Source: Gammaproteobacteria bacterium
GTDB taxonomy: Bacteria > Pseudomonadota > Gammaproteobacteria > SZUA-152
DNA: 47,802 bases
Direction: 5' to 3'
Assembly: GCA_011321815.1 (NCBI GenBank)
Contig: DROS01000097.1
Location: 1 to 47,802, forward strand
The notes under the pieces were generated by a model. That model made no database searches. It was not told the origin of the DNA and worked only from the letters and a program-made list of their open reading frames with translations. Position numbers and translations under genes: made by a program. Positions 38,301 through 45,679 of this stretch are shown piece after piece (positions within the stretch are counted from its first letter, which is position 1; each line of letters starts with the position of its first letter).

Positions 38301-38346
38301 GGCTTGTTACCGTCCACCATAGGTGGGTTTTGTTATTTTTCCTCAT
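32392..38346 (-). CDS. RHS/YD-repeat lipoprotein with glycan-binding-like C-terminal domains
   Basis: This is a 1984-residue lipoprotein (LLLWGC, Cys24). A short beta-domain comes first (about 40-145). From about 280 to 890 it is a long run of YD repeats (YDxxGN(L/R) themes), ended by an RHS core with GREYEPEIGLYYYRARYYDP and FLNFDPIGFLGG (about 905-945). A hydrophobic Gly-rich stretch follows (about 980-1015), then an Asp-rich spacer (about 1080-1105) and a Cys-rich piece with eight Cys. Beta-rich domains follow. The last 520 residues are three related units, each ending in a Y/F-(V/I)D-(N/D)-(F/I) strand, like CBM11/CIA30-type domains. RHS cages usually close with a toxin tip; here about 1000 residues follow the core and no toxin motif is seen. 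Confidence 0.85.
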   Translation of the reverse strand: MRKNNKTHLWWTVTSLVVLLLWGCGKNKNDSTPVTATNNPPEITDVSSSVIADSDAVYPTGRQVRIDIEETSGESDIVSGTIRITSISQNYDSGIQPLKFGSIFYEWNTTGLSPASDYRIEVTLTDNAGQTATNSSQVITLVPNPPAINKLVSTIDISSAAQGFPVNIVRSYLLDSTFDGPIGYGWTHSYRMRAVETPTNLIANLQLIPTDGTVQIFNADGTGSNFTPNGDGTYQPPLGDYRTLTKENDGSYVLRGKSGNSFIFNPAGELISLTDRNGNTQTLTYDTIGRLLTVTDPAGQTTTFTYDTNNRISTITSPLGKTVTYGYDTTGNLITVTNNGGLTTSYAYDNNHNLTTITDPAGKRTFFTTDTDDRLASVSGESGVNSISFQYGVPSTNQMTVTDTLGNQTVLTYDNNALVTQSVDPAGNVTQMIYDANLNLTSLTDPNGGTTTFAYDAAGNVLTTTDPQGNSTTLTYDANFNQVTSLTDARGQATTFSYDANGNLTATTYPNNASETFGYDSAGNLVSKTDRKNQTITFAYDAVGRLTQKTFPDSSSDTFTYDSAGNLVTAVDENGKIQFVYDNLDRLTQITYPGGEIVSYAYDAANNRTQLVYPNGKTLDYSYDALNRLTQISESGQMVASYTYDALSRVTRRNLKNGTYSTYSYDSASQLLELINSKSTAEVISSFAYTYDNRGNRVTMTTPQGTTQYTYDAISQLIGVTLPNSSATSYGLDAAGNRTSVTDTSGTTGYTTNDLNQYTEVGGDTYVYDANGNMTSKTTSAGTTTYSYDFENRLVEVTTPSETVSYAYDSMGRRTSKTTSSGTILFIHDGFQVIMEKDEADTVQAVYTYGIGIDEVLVMARGGSEYFYSQDGLGSVVDLTDNSESVAETYSYDAYGQPNNISSIGSPYLYTGREYEPEIGLYYYRARYYDPVIGRFLNFDPIGFLGGINLYAYVINNPINGIDPFGFQKSPLTFRWKRFGWGVVGIGLGAATMLAPGATVAAVLMGSVGFQVGIFKVVTSIIPEETMPKIDQTSLDILNVAKAVTCGSPIGCAAELLESTEQMLSSQKERSPGDGGDTDKDGKSDDRTDDDDDDGIPDPWDPDPQDPTNPSCTANPELCTCSTNPQCTEPPNCSATNTCAPDPTFIQRTTNSAKSGEIVAGLIKKPSLSAKGLIATIEVPYPQAMVRGNVPIFGLAHGKNFKQYRVEFGAGENPTEWSTLATSDKPQTEAVTAKDMDDSLDTTIYGNLATWDTGLKNYIYLPSHPADHPTNLKGTYTIRLVVEGEDGNTVEDRVTVNVANVIPNAWGGVVKSGDGKALLTVPEQAIRDSFRLVSIQSTKSVPEAELAGRKLASAIYQVREPGERFTKQVRLSIEYNQDAGNKGQSGQLGIYGYNPETSHWEYLPSTRSAENQSIYTELTTLHAYYAVMTSHLPEEGSIMEAEQRTEGGTQQVSASTTRGHYLLSNNFEQDMGQWSNRDGDVGAEVALDNQATVDGSQALRITNTNLGGNFAVNAVTTPFDAREYPLIQFDYRISNDVKTNLLVKVAGRWYEVGFTDDAKVLKDMRVNIAHIGDIEGIIADDHWHTARFNLYDMLRTKTGNAQVEEIIFADWDVPGYMKLQFGSNRAGATYYVDNFTIGQDLAMPPGFKQPTILVDDFDDKKPVNELGGKTTVFTDGKWGAIEAGFSARESLEKGSVLALEYGISENNGFAGYISHLPRLDLREFQSLSFMIKAGGENQKLVLGIRDRRGKESKINVEQFMQQGDLPTQWTEVTIPLFAFADGLDWRSIDALVFAFNQRTNAQETLFVDNIKLHKELSDFMVQDFETINGVNVIGGKHGVYAYGAAAASGVYTTSSPNRIYGISYGGSIGKTFNYGQGLNFSGWSMDLKGINCIACDSLSFRIKGAEGGEKPNIYLSDGNFRWLVDIEKYGEVTQDWSNITIPLKAYAKYGVDLTHLATLQFVFEWEKMSGTIYIDDIYFGEATQ

Positions 38347-38619
38347 GAGGCAGCTCCCTTGTCAGTCAGCGTATTGCCCACAGTGAAAAATGCCTGGAGG
38401 CTGTTTATTATTGAATTTATGAAAATACGCCCTTTGCTTACTACCAAAGAAACCAGGGGATTGCAACATATTGGTTTTTGGTTTTGTGCGAATGTTTGGT
38501 TTGCAGTAATGGGCGGGTAAAATACCCTGGAATCTTGTCAGGTATCGTTACGGCAAGGATGGCCGTGTGAACGGTTTCGATTTTCTTTGAGTCTTTTTCT
38601 TATGAGCTTCCAGAATGAT

Positions 38620-38689
38620 GTATAATGCCTTGCTCAGCGGCAGTTTAAAGTGACGCTTTAAACTGCCGCTGGAGCTAATTGTTAGAAGC
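38620..38689 (-). other. attC site of an integron cassette
   Basis: Read on the minus strand, the site begins GCTTCTAAC (R'', fits RYYYAAC). It continues AATTAGCTC, then a perfect 16-bp arm CAGCGGCAGTTTAAAG, a 5-base loop CGTCA and the matching arm, and ends with AGCAAGGCATTATAC. The stem extends through GCTC/GAGC with one bulged base, like the extrahelical bases that set attC strand choice. The far R' site reads ATTATAC, with A where the conserved G of GTTRRRY should be. Confidence 0.78.
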
Positions 38690-39065
38690 ATTTTATTTTC
38701 CGGCCTCACCGCCAAAAAATGACTCCATTTCTGTGATTAATTTTTCTTGATATTGCCTTAGCCAATAGTCCAGATGAAACCTATATTGTTTATCGAACAT
38801 AAGCATATTGGTATATTCCTTAACTAGCTCGCGCCTGGCTTTTTTAATTTCATCTGGTTTTTTGTTAAATATTTCTTCATACCAGCCTGAAATAAATTCA
38901 TCATTGAATTGATACTGACTCCGAATGGTTTTAGTTAAGAAATACGCGCACATCTGTTCTTCAGTGAATCGTTTTCTTAATTCCTTTTCAATTGCCTCTT
39001 CTTTTTCTGTAAGTTTATCAACCATTCGTGGCATTGTTACATTCCGACTTTTATATTGCTTCTAA
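38626..39065 (-). mobile_element. Single integron gene cassette (440 bp)
   Basis: On the minus strand the unit starts at TTAGAAGC, preceded by G (39066-39058), runs through one short gene and ends in an attC site. The first bases are the reverse complement of the attC 5' end (GCTTCTAAC at 38689-38681), exactly as expected if the unit was once a closed circle recombined at G/TT. Only one attC is present and no integron integrase gene is in the window. So this is a lone attC cassette, placed by off-site integration or left over from a lost array. Confidence 0.75.
38693..39034 (-). CDS. Cassette-borne hypothetical protein
   Basis: The 113-residue product is highly charged and predicted mostly helical (KLTEKEEAIEKELRKRF near the start, then FLTKTIRSQYQ and SGWYEEIFNKK). 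It has no signal peptide and no membrane segment. I recognise no family. The gene fills the cassette: its start is 24 bases from the cassette edge and its stop overlaps the spacer just before attC. GGA lies seven bases before the ATG. A second in-frame ATG is three codons in. Integron cassette genes are often unnamed; no toxin, antitoxin or resistance motif is visible. Confidence 0.7.
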   Translation of the reverse strand: MPRMVDKLTEKEEAIEKELRKRFTEEQMCAYFLTKTIRSQYQFNDEFISGWYEEIFNKKPDEIKKARRELVKEYTNMLMFDKQYRFHLDYWLRQYQEKLITEMESFFGGEAGK

Positions 39066-39234
39066 CAATATCTGTGTAATTCCCGTCAGAAACAAGAATT
39101 GATAATGCTGGAGTGTTTAATGTCCTGTTTGTCTGCCACCCCATTTCTTTGTTTTATCACCATTCTCGTTTGCTTTTCCGCTTTAAGTTAATAACTATCT
39201 TTCATTCATCAGTTTATTGGGCGTTTCATCGAAG

Positions 39235-41856
39235 TTATTTGTTGTTCAGCTCACGAAGGCGATAAAGTGTTTCCAGTGCTTTACGTGGTGTCAGTTCATC
39301 AGGGTCAATGTGCTTTAATGCATCCAATGCCGGGTGGTTTTCCACCGGAGTATCGAACAGCGAAAATTGTTCGACGGCTTCCCCACTGGGCGCATTGGCG
39401 TTTTGGTTTTCCAGTTGCAGCAGGCGTTGTCGTGCACGTTTGATCACGGTTTTGGGTACACCTGCCAGTGCGGCCACTTGCAGCCCATAACTTTGATTGG
39501 CCGGCCCTTCTTTTACTGCATGCATAAACACGATGCCATCGCCGTGTTCCACGGCGTCGAGGTGTACGTTGGCCACTTGCGACAGGGTTTCCGGCAGGGT
39601 GGTGAGTTCAAAATAGTGCGTGGCAAACAGGGTAAAGGCCTGCACGGTAGTGGCCAGTTCTTCGGCGCAGGCCCAGGCCAGTGACAGGCCGTCGAAGGTG
39701 GAGGTGCCGCGACCCACTTCGTCCATTAATACCAGACTGCGATCCGTGGCATTGTGCAGGATGTTGGCGGTTTCAGTCATTTCCACCATGAAGGTGGAGC
39801 GGCCCCCGGCGAGATCATCAGAAGCACCGATGCGGGTAAATATGCGATCAAACGGACCGATGACTGCGCGACGGGCAGGCACAAAGCTGCCGACGTGGGC
39901 GAGCAGGGTGATTAACGCGGTCTGGCGCATGTAGGTGGATTTACCGCCCATGTTGGGGCCGGTAATCACCAGCATGCGGCGTTGTTCGTCGAAGCGCACA
40001 TCGTTGGGAATGAAGGGGTCTTCCAGTACCTGTTCCACCACCGGGTGGCGGCCGCCTTCGATTAACAGGCCGGGCTTGTCCACTAATTCCGGTTGACACA
40101 GATCGAGGGTGTCGGCGCGTTCGGCGAGGTTGCTCAGTGCATCCAGTTCCGCCAGTGCCGTGGCGCTGTCCTGCATCGCAGGCAGTACGTCGGCCAGCTG
40201 GTCAAAGAGTTTTTCGTAGAGTATTTTCTCCCGCGTCAGCGCACGCTCTTTAGAGGACAGCGCCTTGTCTTCAAAGGATTTTAATTCGGGAGTGATGTAA
40301 CGCTCGGCACCTTTCAAGGTTTGGCGACGGATGTAATTATCCGGGGCATTGGCGGATTGCGCCTTGCTGATTTCGATGTAATAACCATGCACGCGGTTAT
40401 AGGCAACTTTCAGTGTGGCGATACCGGTGCGTTCACGTTCGCGGGTTTCGAGGTCTAACAGGAACTGTCCGGCGTTGTCTTTGATGGCGCGCAGCTCATC
40501 CAGCTCGGCGTCGAAGCCAGGAGCAATCACACCACCGTCGCGGATCAGCATGGGCGGCACGTCAATGATAGCGGCGCTGAGCAGGGCATGTTGCTCGGGG
40601 TATTCGCCGATGCGGGCGTCGAGGGCTTCCAGCAAGGCGCAGTCCTGTCCGGCAAAGATGCCGGTTAATGTGCTGCGCAGTTCCGGCAGACGTTCCAGCG
40701 TATCGCGCAGCTGAGAAAAATCCCGTGGCCGGGCGTTGCGAATGGCAATACGCGCGAGAATACGCTCCACATCGCCAATGGCGCGCAGGATGCTTTGCAG
40801 TTCTTCGTAGCGGTGGCCATCCAGCAACACGGCAATGGCCTGATGACGTTGGCGCAAAGCAGTGTGATTGGCCAATGGACGATTGATCCAGCGCCGCAGC
40901 AGACGACTGCCCATGGGCGTCGCGGTACGATCCATTACCCAGGCCAGAGTGTGCTCACGACCACCACCGAGATTGGTTTCCAGCTCCAGATTGCGACGGC
41001 TGGCGGCGTCCAGCACGATGCTGTCTTCGCGGCGTTCCACTTGCAGGCCACGCAAATGCGGCAGGGCGGTGCGCTGGGTGTCTTTGACATATTGCAACAG
41101 GCAACCGGCGGCACTCACGGCGAGGTGGAGCTGTTCACAACCAAAACCCGCGAGATCATGGGTGCCGAATTGTTGAGTGAGCAGACGGGTGGCGGTGTCC
41201 TGCTCAAAATACCACGGTGGCTGGCGGCGCAGGCCGGGGCGCGCGGTATCAATGCCCACAGGCATGGCTTCTTCATTGAGTAGCAGTTCCGAAGGATTCA
41301 GTCGTTCCAGTTCGCCGCTCAGTGCTTCTTCACCCTCTACTTCCAGTACGCTGAAACGACCGCTGGTGACATCCAGTGCGGCAATACCAAAAAAATTGCC
41401 TGATGTCTGTACGGCCACCACCAGATTGTCACGGCGCTCTTCCAGCAGGGCTTCATCGGTAACCGTGCCGGGGGTGACGATGCGGACTACCTTGCGTTCC
41501 ACCGGCCCTTTGGACGCGGCTGGATCGCCCACCTGCTCGCAAATGGCGACGGACTCCCCCTTGCGCACCAGTTTGGCAAGATAACCATCGGCCGAGTGAT
41601 AGGGAATGCCACACATGGGAATGGGATCACCACCGGACTTGCCGCGAGCGGTGAGGGTGATATCCAGCAGTTTCGCGGCCTTGCGGGCATCCTCGAAAAA
41701 CAGCTCGTAAAAGTCGCCCATGCGGTAAAACAGCAGAGTATCCGGGAATTCTGCCTTGATGCGCAGAAACTGGGTGATCATCGGCGTGTGCTGGCCGGTG
41801 GTTTTTGGGCTTTTTGACGAGCCTGTTTTCGGGATTTGGGGGGCAGTAGCAGACAT
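39235..41856 (-). CDS. mutS: MutS DNA mismatch recognition protein
   Basis: MutS finds mismatches and recruits MutL. The 873-residue protein is complete. The N-terminal mismatch domain carries the Phe-x-Glu motif in [12 protein letters not shown]. Connector, lever and clamp domains follow, then the ATPase with Walker A ([13 protein letters not shown]), Walker B ([16 protein letters not shown]), the His switch (FATHYFELT) and a C-terminal helix-turn-helix and tetramer-type tail. About 25 Ser/Thr/Pro/Lys-rich residues precede the usual HTPM start of the family. A decayed copy of exactly this 5' end lies at 42379-42458. There is no strong ribosome site, so the start is less sure. fdxA, its usual neighbour, is 10.5 kb further on. 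Confidence 0.97.
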   Translation of the reverse strand: MSATAPQIPKTGSSKSPKTTGQHTPMITQFLRIKAEFPDTLLFYRMGDFYELFFEDARKAAKLLDITLTARGKSGGDPIPMCGIPYHSADGYLAKLVRKGESVAICEQVGDPAASKGPVERKVVRIVTPGTVTDEALLEERRDNLVVAVQTSGNFFGIAALDVTSGRFSVLEVEGEEALSGELERLNPSELLLNEEAMPVGIDTARPGLRRQPPWYFEQDTATRLLTQQFGTHDLAGFGCEQLHLAVSAAGCLLQYVKDTQRTALPHLRGLQVERREDSIVLDAASRRNLELETNLGGGREHTLAWVMDRTATPMGSRLLRRWINRPLANHTALRQRHQAIAVLLDGHRYEELQSILRAIGDVERILARIAIRNARPRDFSQLRDTLERLPELRSTLTGIFAGQDCALLEALDARIGEYPEQHALLSAAIIDVPPMLIRDGGVIAPGFDAELDELRAIKDNAGQFLLDLETRERERTGIATLKVAYNRVHGYYIEISKAQSANAPDNYIRRQTLKGAERYITPELKSFEDKALSSKERALTREKILYEKLFDQLADVLPAMQDSATALAELDALSNLAERADTLDLCQPELVDKPGLLIEGGRHPVVEQVLEDPFIPNDVRFDEQRRMLVITGPNMGGKSTYMRQTALITLLAHVGSFVPARRAVIGPFDRIFTRIGASDDLAGGRSTFMVEMTETANILHNATDRSLVLMDEVGRGTSTFDGLSLAWACAEELATTVQAFTLFATHYFELTTLPETLSQVANVHLDAVEHGDGIVFMHAVKEGPANQSYGLQVAALAGVPKTVIKRARQRLLQLENQNANAPSGEAVEQFSLFDTPVENHPALDALKHIDPDELTPRKALETLYRLRELNNK

Positions 41857-41879
41857 CAGCGAAGTTTATCGAAATTGGG

Positions 41880-42115
41880 GGGCGGGCACTACCGGTGGCC
41901 GGGATTTCCGGGAGTTAATGTTGTGAGTATCAAGATTAAAAAAGACGATGTTGACCAGGAGTAGGGTGTCTGTTGGTGAGAGACAGCCCCGTTGATGAAT
42001 GCTTGTATTGGTGAAACGTATTGAAGCGTTGGAACGGGTGGTGGTTAGGTTAAACTAATGAAAAGACAACGCGGGAGGAAGCATTGCCGGGCTGACTGTG
42101 CCACTTGCTGATACC
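41880..42115 (+). pseudogene. Collapsed copy of the coiled-coil lipoprotein gene
   Basis: Bases 41880-42010 match the start of the intact gene (42480-42620), including the GGCGGGCACTACCGGTG leader, the GTG start region and the lipobox Cys. Bases 42011-42115 match its last part (about 43650-43760; shared block GGAACGGGTGGTG). About 1 kb in between is gone, and stops break the frame. This is a pseudogene left by tandem duplication and deletion. Confidence 0.8.
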
Positions 42116-42162
42116 GGGGGTGTCCCCCGCAAGCAGATAGAATATTCACCTGAAATTTTCAG

Positions 42163-42303
42163 CTACGCCCAATTTTCAACCCGAAGCTCCGGCGCCCGCT
42201 CAAACTCTTTCATATTGTTAGTTACGAGAATTAACCTCATGGCTCTTGCGTGACCAGCGATCGTCATGTCGTAAGGGTCAATTGGTTGTCCGATACGATA
42301 ATG
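42163..42303 (-). pseudogene. Remnant of a VapC-type PIN-domain toxin (C-terminal 46 codons)
   Basis: The fragment codes for the C-terminal end of a VapC RNase: IGQPIDPYDMTIAGHARAM carries the conserved Asp and the AxHA of the PIN fold, followed by LILVTNNMKEFERAPEL and RVENW. About two thirds of a normal 130-residue toxin is missing, and there is no vapB. It lies inside the duplicated mutS-lipoprotein segment, so it was inserted or rearranged there. Confidence 0.75.
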
Positions 42304-42378
42304 CCTAAAAGTATTAATATTAAGCAGAAATGCAGGTTTGCCTTGTAATAACAAAAAACCTATATAAAACACCTGTGC

Positions 42379-42458
42379 ATCATCGGTGTGTGCTGGCCGG
42401 TGGTTTTCGGATTTTTGGGGGAGCCGGTTTTCGGGATTTTGGGAGTAGTGGTGGACAT
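42379..42458 (-). pseudogene. Fragment of mutS 5' end
   Basis: Read on the minus strand from the ATG at 42458, 26 codons give MSTTTPKIPKTGSPKNPK and TTGQHTPM, clearly matching the N-terminus of the intact MutS at 41856. The copy breaks off after HTPM and runs into other sequence and a stop. It shares its upstream bases with the intact gene and proves a duplication that spanned the divergent promoter region. Confidence 0.85.
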
Positions 42459-42523
42459 CGGCGAAGTTTATCGAAATTGAGGGGCGGGCACTACCGGTGC
42501 CTGGAATTTCTGGAGGGAATGTT

Positions 42524-43786
42524 GTGAATATCGAGACGAAAAAAAGAAGTACAGGCAAGAAAAGATGGGGTGTTTGTTGGCTGGGGATAATTTTGGTGTT
42601 GTTGAGCGCTTGTGCGAATACACCAAAGGTGGTGGTTGACACCGCTGAAGTACAGCAGCGGTTCAAGGGTAAAACCGTTGCTCAGGCGTTGAAAGAAACC
42701 GAGGCCAGCATGGTCCGTGCTGAACAGGATCAGTTGGCTTTTTATTCCCCCGGTTTTTTTGCGGTGGCGCAAAAGGCGTTGGATGAGGCGCGGTTTTTGA
42801 TGCTGGTACCCAAAGAAACCACTCCCGGAATATCGCCGGATGCACAGGTCTTCAGCAAACTGTTGCTGGCCGATAAAAGTCTGGCGCAGGCCGTTGCCAC
42901 CAAATCTGAGGTGCAGCAACGCCTGAGGGATATTTTGAAAGTGCGCGATTCGCTTGTTGCCAAAGGTATCGATCAATCGGCGGCGGACGAATACAACGAC
43001 GTATTAAATGAACTGTCGAATTTGTTTCGGCGTATTGAGCGGAAGGATCTGGAAGGGTTTGAACGGGCCAGAGTTGTCACTCTCTACCAGTTTCAGCGAC
43101 TGGAATCGCAATGGGTCAAGGCTGCGCAGCTGGGCCGGGTTATTGCTGTACTGGAACAGGCCGAAGCTATGGGGGCTGGTGGCGCTGCACCCAAAAGTTA
43201 TAAAAAAACGCAACAGGCACTGAAAAACGCCCAGACCGTTATAGAACATAATCCCAATGATCAAATGGTTATTAAGGAGGCGGTGGAACGTTTTACTTTT
43301 GAGGCCAACCATCTGTTGCAGATTACGCAAGCCGTGAAAGAGTTACGGGCACTCAATGACTCGGCGATGGAAAATATCGTGCTTGCTGCTGAATCACGTC
43401 TGCTGGCCATTGCCGATGCGCTGGGTCAACCTGACCCAAGACAAAAAAGCCTGCGTGAGCAAACCGAAATACTGGTGAACGCAGCAGCCAGACTGGTTGC
43501 TGCCAAAACGGAGGGGGGTGCAAAGTCACGCACTCGGCCCATTAATAAAAATGAACTTGAGAATGCACATTTGCGTAATGCGCAATTGCAGGCGCAATTG
43601 CAGGACATGCAGGAAAAAAATGCGCGACTTAAAAGAGGCGAAAAGCCATTGTTGAAACGCATTGATGCGCTGGAACGGGTGGTGATCAAATTAAATAATG
43701 AAAAGGCAGCGTTAGAGGAAGAACTGGCTAAAGTGACAATGTTACCCGCTGGTGAAGTGACGATTACTCCGGTTGAGCGGCCATAA
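42524..43786 (+). CDS. Coiled-coil outer-membrane-type lipoprotein
   Basis: This is a 420-residue lipoprotein. A Lys-rich start is followed by a hydrophobic core and LLSAC (lipidated Cys near residue 30, then Ala-Asn-Thr). The mature part is almost all helix: three or four amphipathic segments, a longer Ala/Gln/Glu-rich region and a C-terminal coiled coil (about 345-410; NELENAHLRNAQLQAQLQ). The start is a GTG at 42524, because GGAGGG (42512-42517) is six bases upstream; an ATG at 42497 lies before that site. It is divergent from mutS. No enzyme motif is visible; DUF4398-like envelope lipoproteins have a similar build. A decayed duplicate lies upstream at 41880. Confidence 0.82.
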   Translation: MNIETKKRSTGKKRWGVCWLGIILVLLSACANTPKVVVDTAEVQQRFKGKTVAQALKETEASMVRAEQDQLAFYSPGFFAVAQKALDEARFLMLVPKETTPGISPDAQVFSKLLLADKSLAQAVATKSEVQQRLRDILKVRDSLVAKGIDQSAADEYNDVLNELSNLFRRIERKDLEGFERARVVTLYQFQRLESQWVKAAQLGRVIAVLEQAEAMGAGGAAPKSYKKTQQALKNAQTVIEHNPNDQMVIKEAVERFTFEANHLLQITQAVKELRALNDSAMENIVLAAESRLLAIADALGQPDPRQKSLREQTEILVNAAARLVAAKTEGGAKSRTRPINKNELENAHLRNAQLQAQLQDMQEKNARLKRGEKPLLKRIDALERVVIKLNNEKAALEEELAKVTMLPAGEVTITPVERP

Positions 43787-44165
43787 AGACAAGAGAAGGT
43801 GGTTGGAAAACGATGGAGGCTCTTTGACGGCCTTTCTTGTTTTGTTGCCGGTTGACCGTGGGCGAATACCAGAGAAGTGGTGTTTATTTTGTGAAAAATA
43901 CCAAATTTCAACTCAAGTGCATATTTTTACAGGTTGGAATGTTTCGATTAATTGTTTATTTGTTTTTTTGTGCTATAAGTAAAGCTTAAAAGATAATTAG
44001 TCTTGAATGTCAGGTGTTTGCAAATGCTCCATTAACGGCGCTTTTTATACGCCCGTAGTGATCGGGCTCCAGTGGTATGGCTTTGAAAAATGCTGTATTT
44101 TTTGTTGACGGTTAAGGATAAGAAGCTTATTTTCAGAAAATAAAAAACATCAGGGAAGAGAAGCG
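43787..44165. other. Gap before the AraC-type gene
   Basis: I see no gene. The likely promoter of the AraC-type gene is at 43952-43979, which leaves a leader of about 180 bases. AAGCTT occurs near both ends of that leader. No terminator is evident after the lipoprotein gene. Confidence 0.4.
43952..43979 (+). promoter_or_regulatory. Likely promoter of the AraC-type gene
   Basis: TTGTTT (43952-43957) and TATAAG (43974-43979) are 16 bases apart. TG one base before the -10 box gives an extended -10 element. Sequence around it is AT-rich. Confidence 0.45.
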
Positions 44166-45053
44166 ATGCCACATAAAAACTCGACAGAGCTATCCCATAA
44201 AGAGCGCGTTAACGCTATTATCAGTTATATCGACGCGCATATTGAAAATTCGTCGTGTCGGCTGGACCTGGATACATTGGCCAGAGTCGCTTGTCTTTCG
44301 TGTTATCATATTTCCCGGATTTTCAAGTCATACACCGGTGAAGGCATTCACCAATATGTTAAAAGACTGCGTTTGGAGAATGCAGCCAGGCAGCTGTTAT
44401 ACAGCAAAAAATCGATTCAGTGTATTGCCGAGTCCAGTTCGTATAATAATTTTCCGGCATTTACAAAAGCTTTCAAACAGCACTTCGGGTGTCCGCCCAG
44501 CGATTTCCGGGATAGAAAAAAAATATTCCCACTGCACAGCACGCATTCTGTTCGTGCCGAAGAATCAATAAATGGTAAAAATATTATTGATATGCAAACA
44601 AAAATTTTAGCCGACCAGAAAGTGGTGTTTACACTAAAAATCGGTCCTTATGAGGATGCCGCAAATCGTGCGTGGTCGAGCTTGATGCAATATGCCTACG
44701 CCAATCAACTCATCACCAGTAAAACAACAAATATTGGCATTACATACGATATGCCGGAATTTACACATGAGGAAAAAATTCGCTACTGTGCCTGCATCAC
44801 AGTAAATCATAATCACAAAACGGAAGGCGATATTGGCATAAAGCTGATCCAGGGGGGGCGCTTCGCAACTTTTATCCACCAGGGGCCCTATGCGGAGTTA
44901 AGTCACACGTATGATTATATATACAAAGACTGGTATTCCAGAAACAAAAAAGTTGTTCTTGGCAATCAACCCAGTTTTTCAATTTATCTTACGGATCCGG
45001 CAAAAGTGGAACCTGATGATTTGCTTACAGAGATTTATGTGCCAATTGAATAA
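44166..45053 (+). CDS. AraC-family regulator with GyrI-like effector domain (Rob-type layout)
   Basis: This 295-residue regulator has an N-terminal AraC/XylS DNA-binding domain (about residues 12-115). The first helix-turn-helix is at LDTLARVACLSCYHISRIFK and the second at IQCIAESSSYNNFPAFTKAF, followed by GCPPSDFR. The C-terminal half (about 140-295) is a GyrI-like/AraC-effector-binding domain, with GPYEDAANRAWSSL, CITVNH and FIHQGPYAELSHTYDYIY. Rob, SoxS-like fusions and multidrug or stress sensors share this order, so a small hydrophobic ligand is likely. A purine-rich ribosome site precedes the ATG. No target operon is next to it, so its regulon cannot be named. Confidence 0.92.
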   Translation: MPHKNSTELSHKERVNAIISYIDAHIENSSCRLDLDTLARVACLSCYHISRIFKSYTGEGIHQYVKRLRLENAARQLLYSKKSIQCIAESSSYNNFPAFTKAFKQHFGCPPSDFRDRKKIFPLHSTHSVRAEESINGKNIIDMQTKILADQKVVFTLKIGPYEDAANRAWSSLMQYAYANQLITSKTTNIGITYDMPEFTHEEKIRYCACITVNHNHKTEGDIGIKLIQGGRFATFIHQGPYAELSHTYDYIYKDWYSRNKKVVLGNQPSFSIYLTDPAKVEPDDLLTEIYVPIE

Positions 45054-45222
45054 TTCGTTATCCAAAGGCACAATGCCACCCCGACTGAAAACATGCTGAA
45101 ATGCCCAATGTGTTTCGCAGAGCCAGCGCTGACAACATTTGCAGCAGTGTCTTCAGCCCGGCAATTGACAGCGCACCTTCCCGGGGAAACAAGAAACAAA
45201 CAGCGTGCAGATTTGGAATGAT
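45054..45222. other. Gap after the AraC-type gene
   Basis: No gene or terminator is seen here; the dispersed repeat begins just beyond. Confidence 0.4.
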
Positions 45223-45378
45223 ATACCCGTGGCGCTTGGGATTGAGGTTTAAGTGTGCCTCGTATTTTCTTCATGGCGAGGCGAGAATGACGCGCCATCG
45301 TTATTCCATGGCAAGGGCCACAATGTGGCCATGGCGGAAACAGGGCGTGCAATCAGATCTGAATTGCTACGGGTATAT
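45223..45378 (-). repeat. Dispersed repeat, copy 3, with inverted ends, abutting tRNA-Leu
   Basis: The left end (GATATACCCGTGGCGCTTGG) and the right end (GCTACGGGTATATA) form imperfect terminal inverted repeats about 155 bp apart. The left 85 bp match copy 1 at 1990-2075 in reverse. The middle contains GGCCACAATGTGGCC, a small hairpin. The element stops 10 bp before the CCA end of the tRNA. Confidence 0.6.
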
Positions 45379-45388
45379 ATTGAATGAA

Positions 45389-45475
45389 TGGTGCCCAGGA
45401 GAGGACTTGAACCTCCACGGGGTTTCCCCCACTAGCACCTGAAGCTAGCGTGTCTACCAATTTCACCACCTGGGC
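45389..45475 (-). tRNA. tRNA-Leu (anticodon CAG)
   Basis: The 87-base gene has a 7-bp acceptor stem (GCCCAGG with CCTGGGC) and an encoded ACCA end. The anticodon stem CTAGC/GCTAG holds the loop TTCAGGT, which gives anticodon CAG. The long variable arm (TGGGGGAAACCCCG) is of class II, and the T arm has GGTTCAAGTCC. It reads CUG codons. It lies just upstream of rnr on the opposite strand. Confidence 0.96.
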
Positions 45476-45523
45476 CTGGATGCAACCATGCTGGGTGAAC
45501 GCCCCCGATTGCAACCGGCGGCA

Positions 45524-45552
45524 ACTCTACCCACAGATGGTATTTTTGTCAA
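45524..45552 (-). promoter_or_regulatory. Promoter of tRNA-Leu
   Basis: On the minus strand a perfect -35 box TTGACA (45552-45547) is 17 bases from TAGAGT (45529-45524). A GC-rich discriminator (GCCGCCGG) follows, a feature of stable-RNA promoters under stringent control. The leader before the tRNA would be about 42 bases. Confidence 0.75.
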
Positions 45553-45679
45553 TTGCCTGTTGCCCGTGAGACAACTTCTGCTGAGCAACTTTTATCCATT
45601 AAAAGCGCGTATACTCCACTGTACTTATAGCCGCACCCCGTTTGGGGCGCATTTACACCGATTTTTAAAGAAAGATTAC

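Noticed and set aside
32392-38346. RHS gene as a polymorphic toxin with an immunity gene
   Set aside because: No toxin motif follows the core, about 1000 further residues with beta-domains come after it, and no small gene on the same strand follows the stop; the next gene converges on it.
42163-42666. Complete toxin gene on the minus strand
   Set aside because: Only the last 46 codons match a PIN-domain toxin; the rest of the open frame runs through the mutS fragment and the lipoprotein leader in other frames.
43773-43982. 69-codon frame after the coiled-coil lipoprotein
   Set aside because: It begins inside the preceding gene without a ribosome site and shows no recognisable feature.
45389-45475. 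tRNA-Leu as attachment site of a genomic island
   Set aside because: No integrase and no direct repeat of the tRNA 3' end were found; only the small dispersed repeat abuts it.
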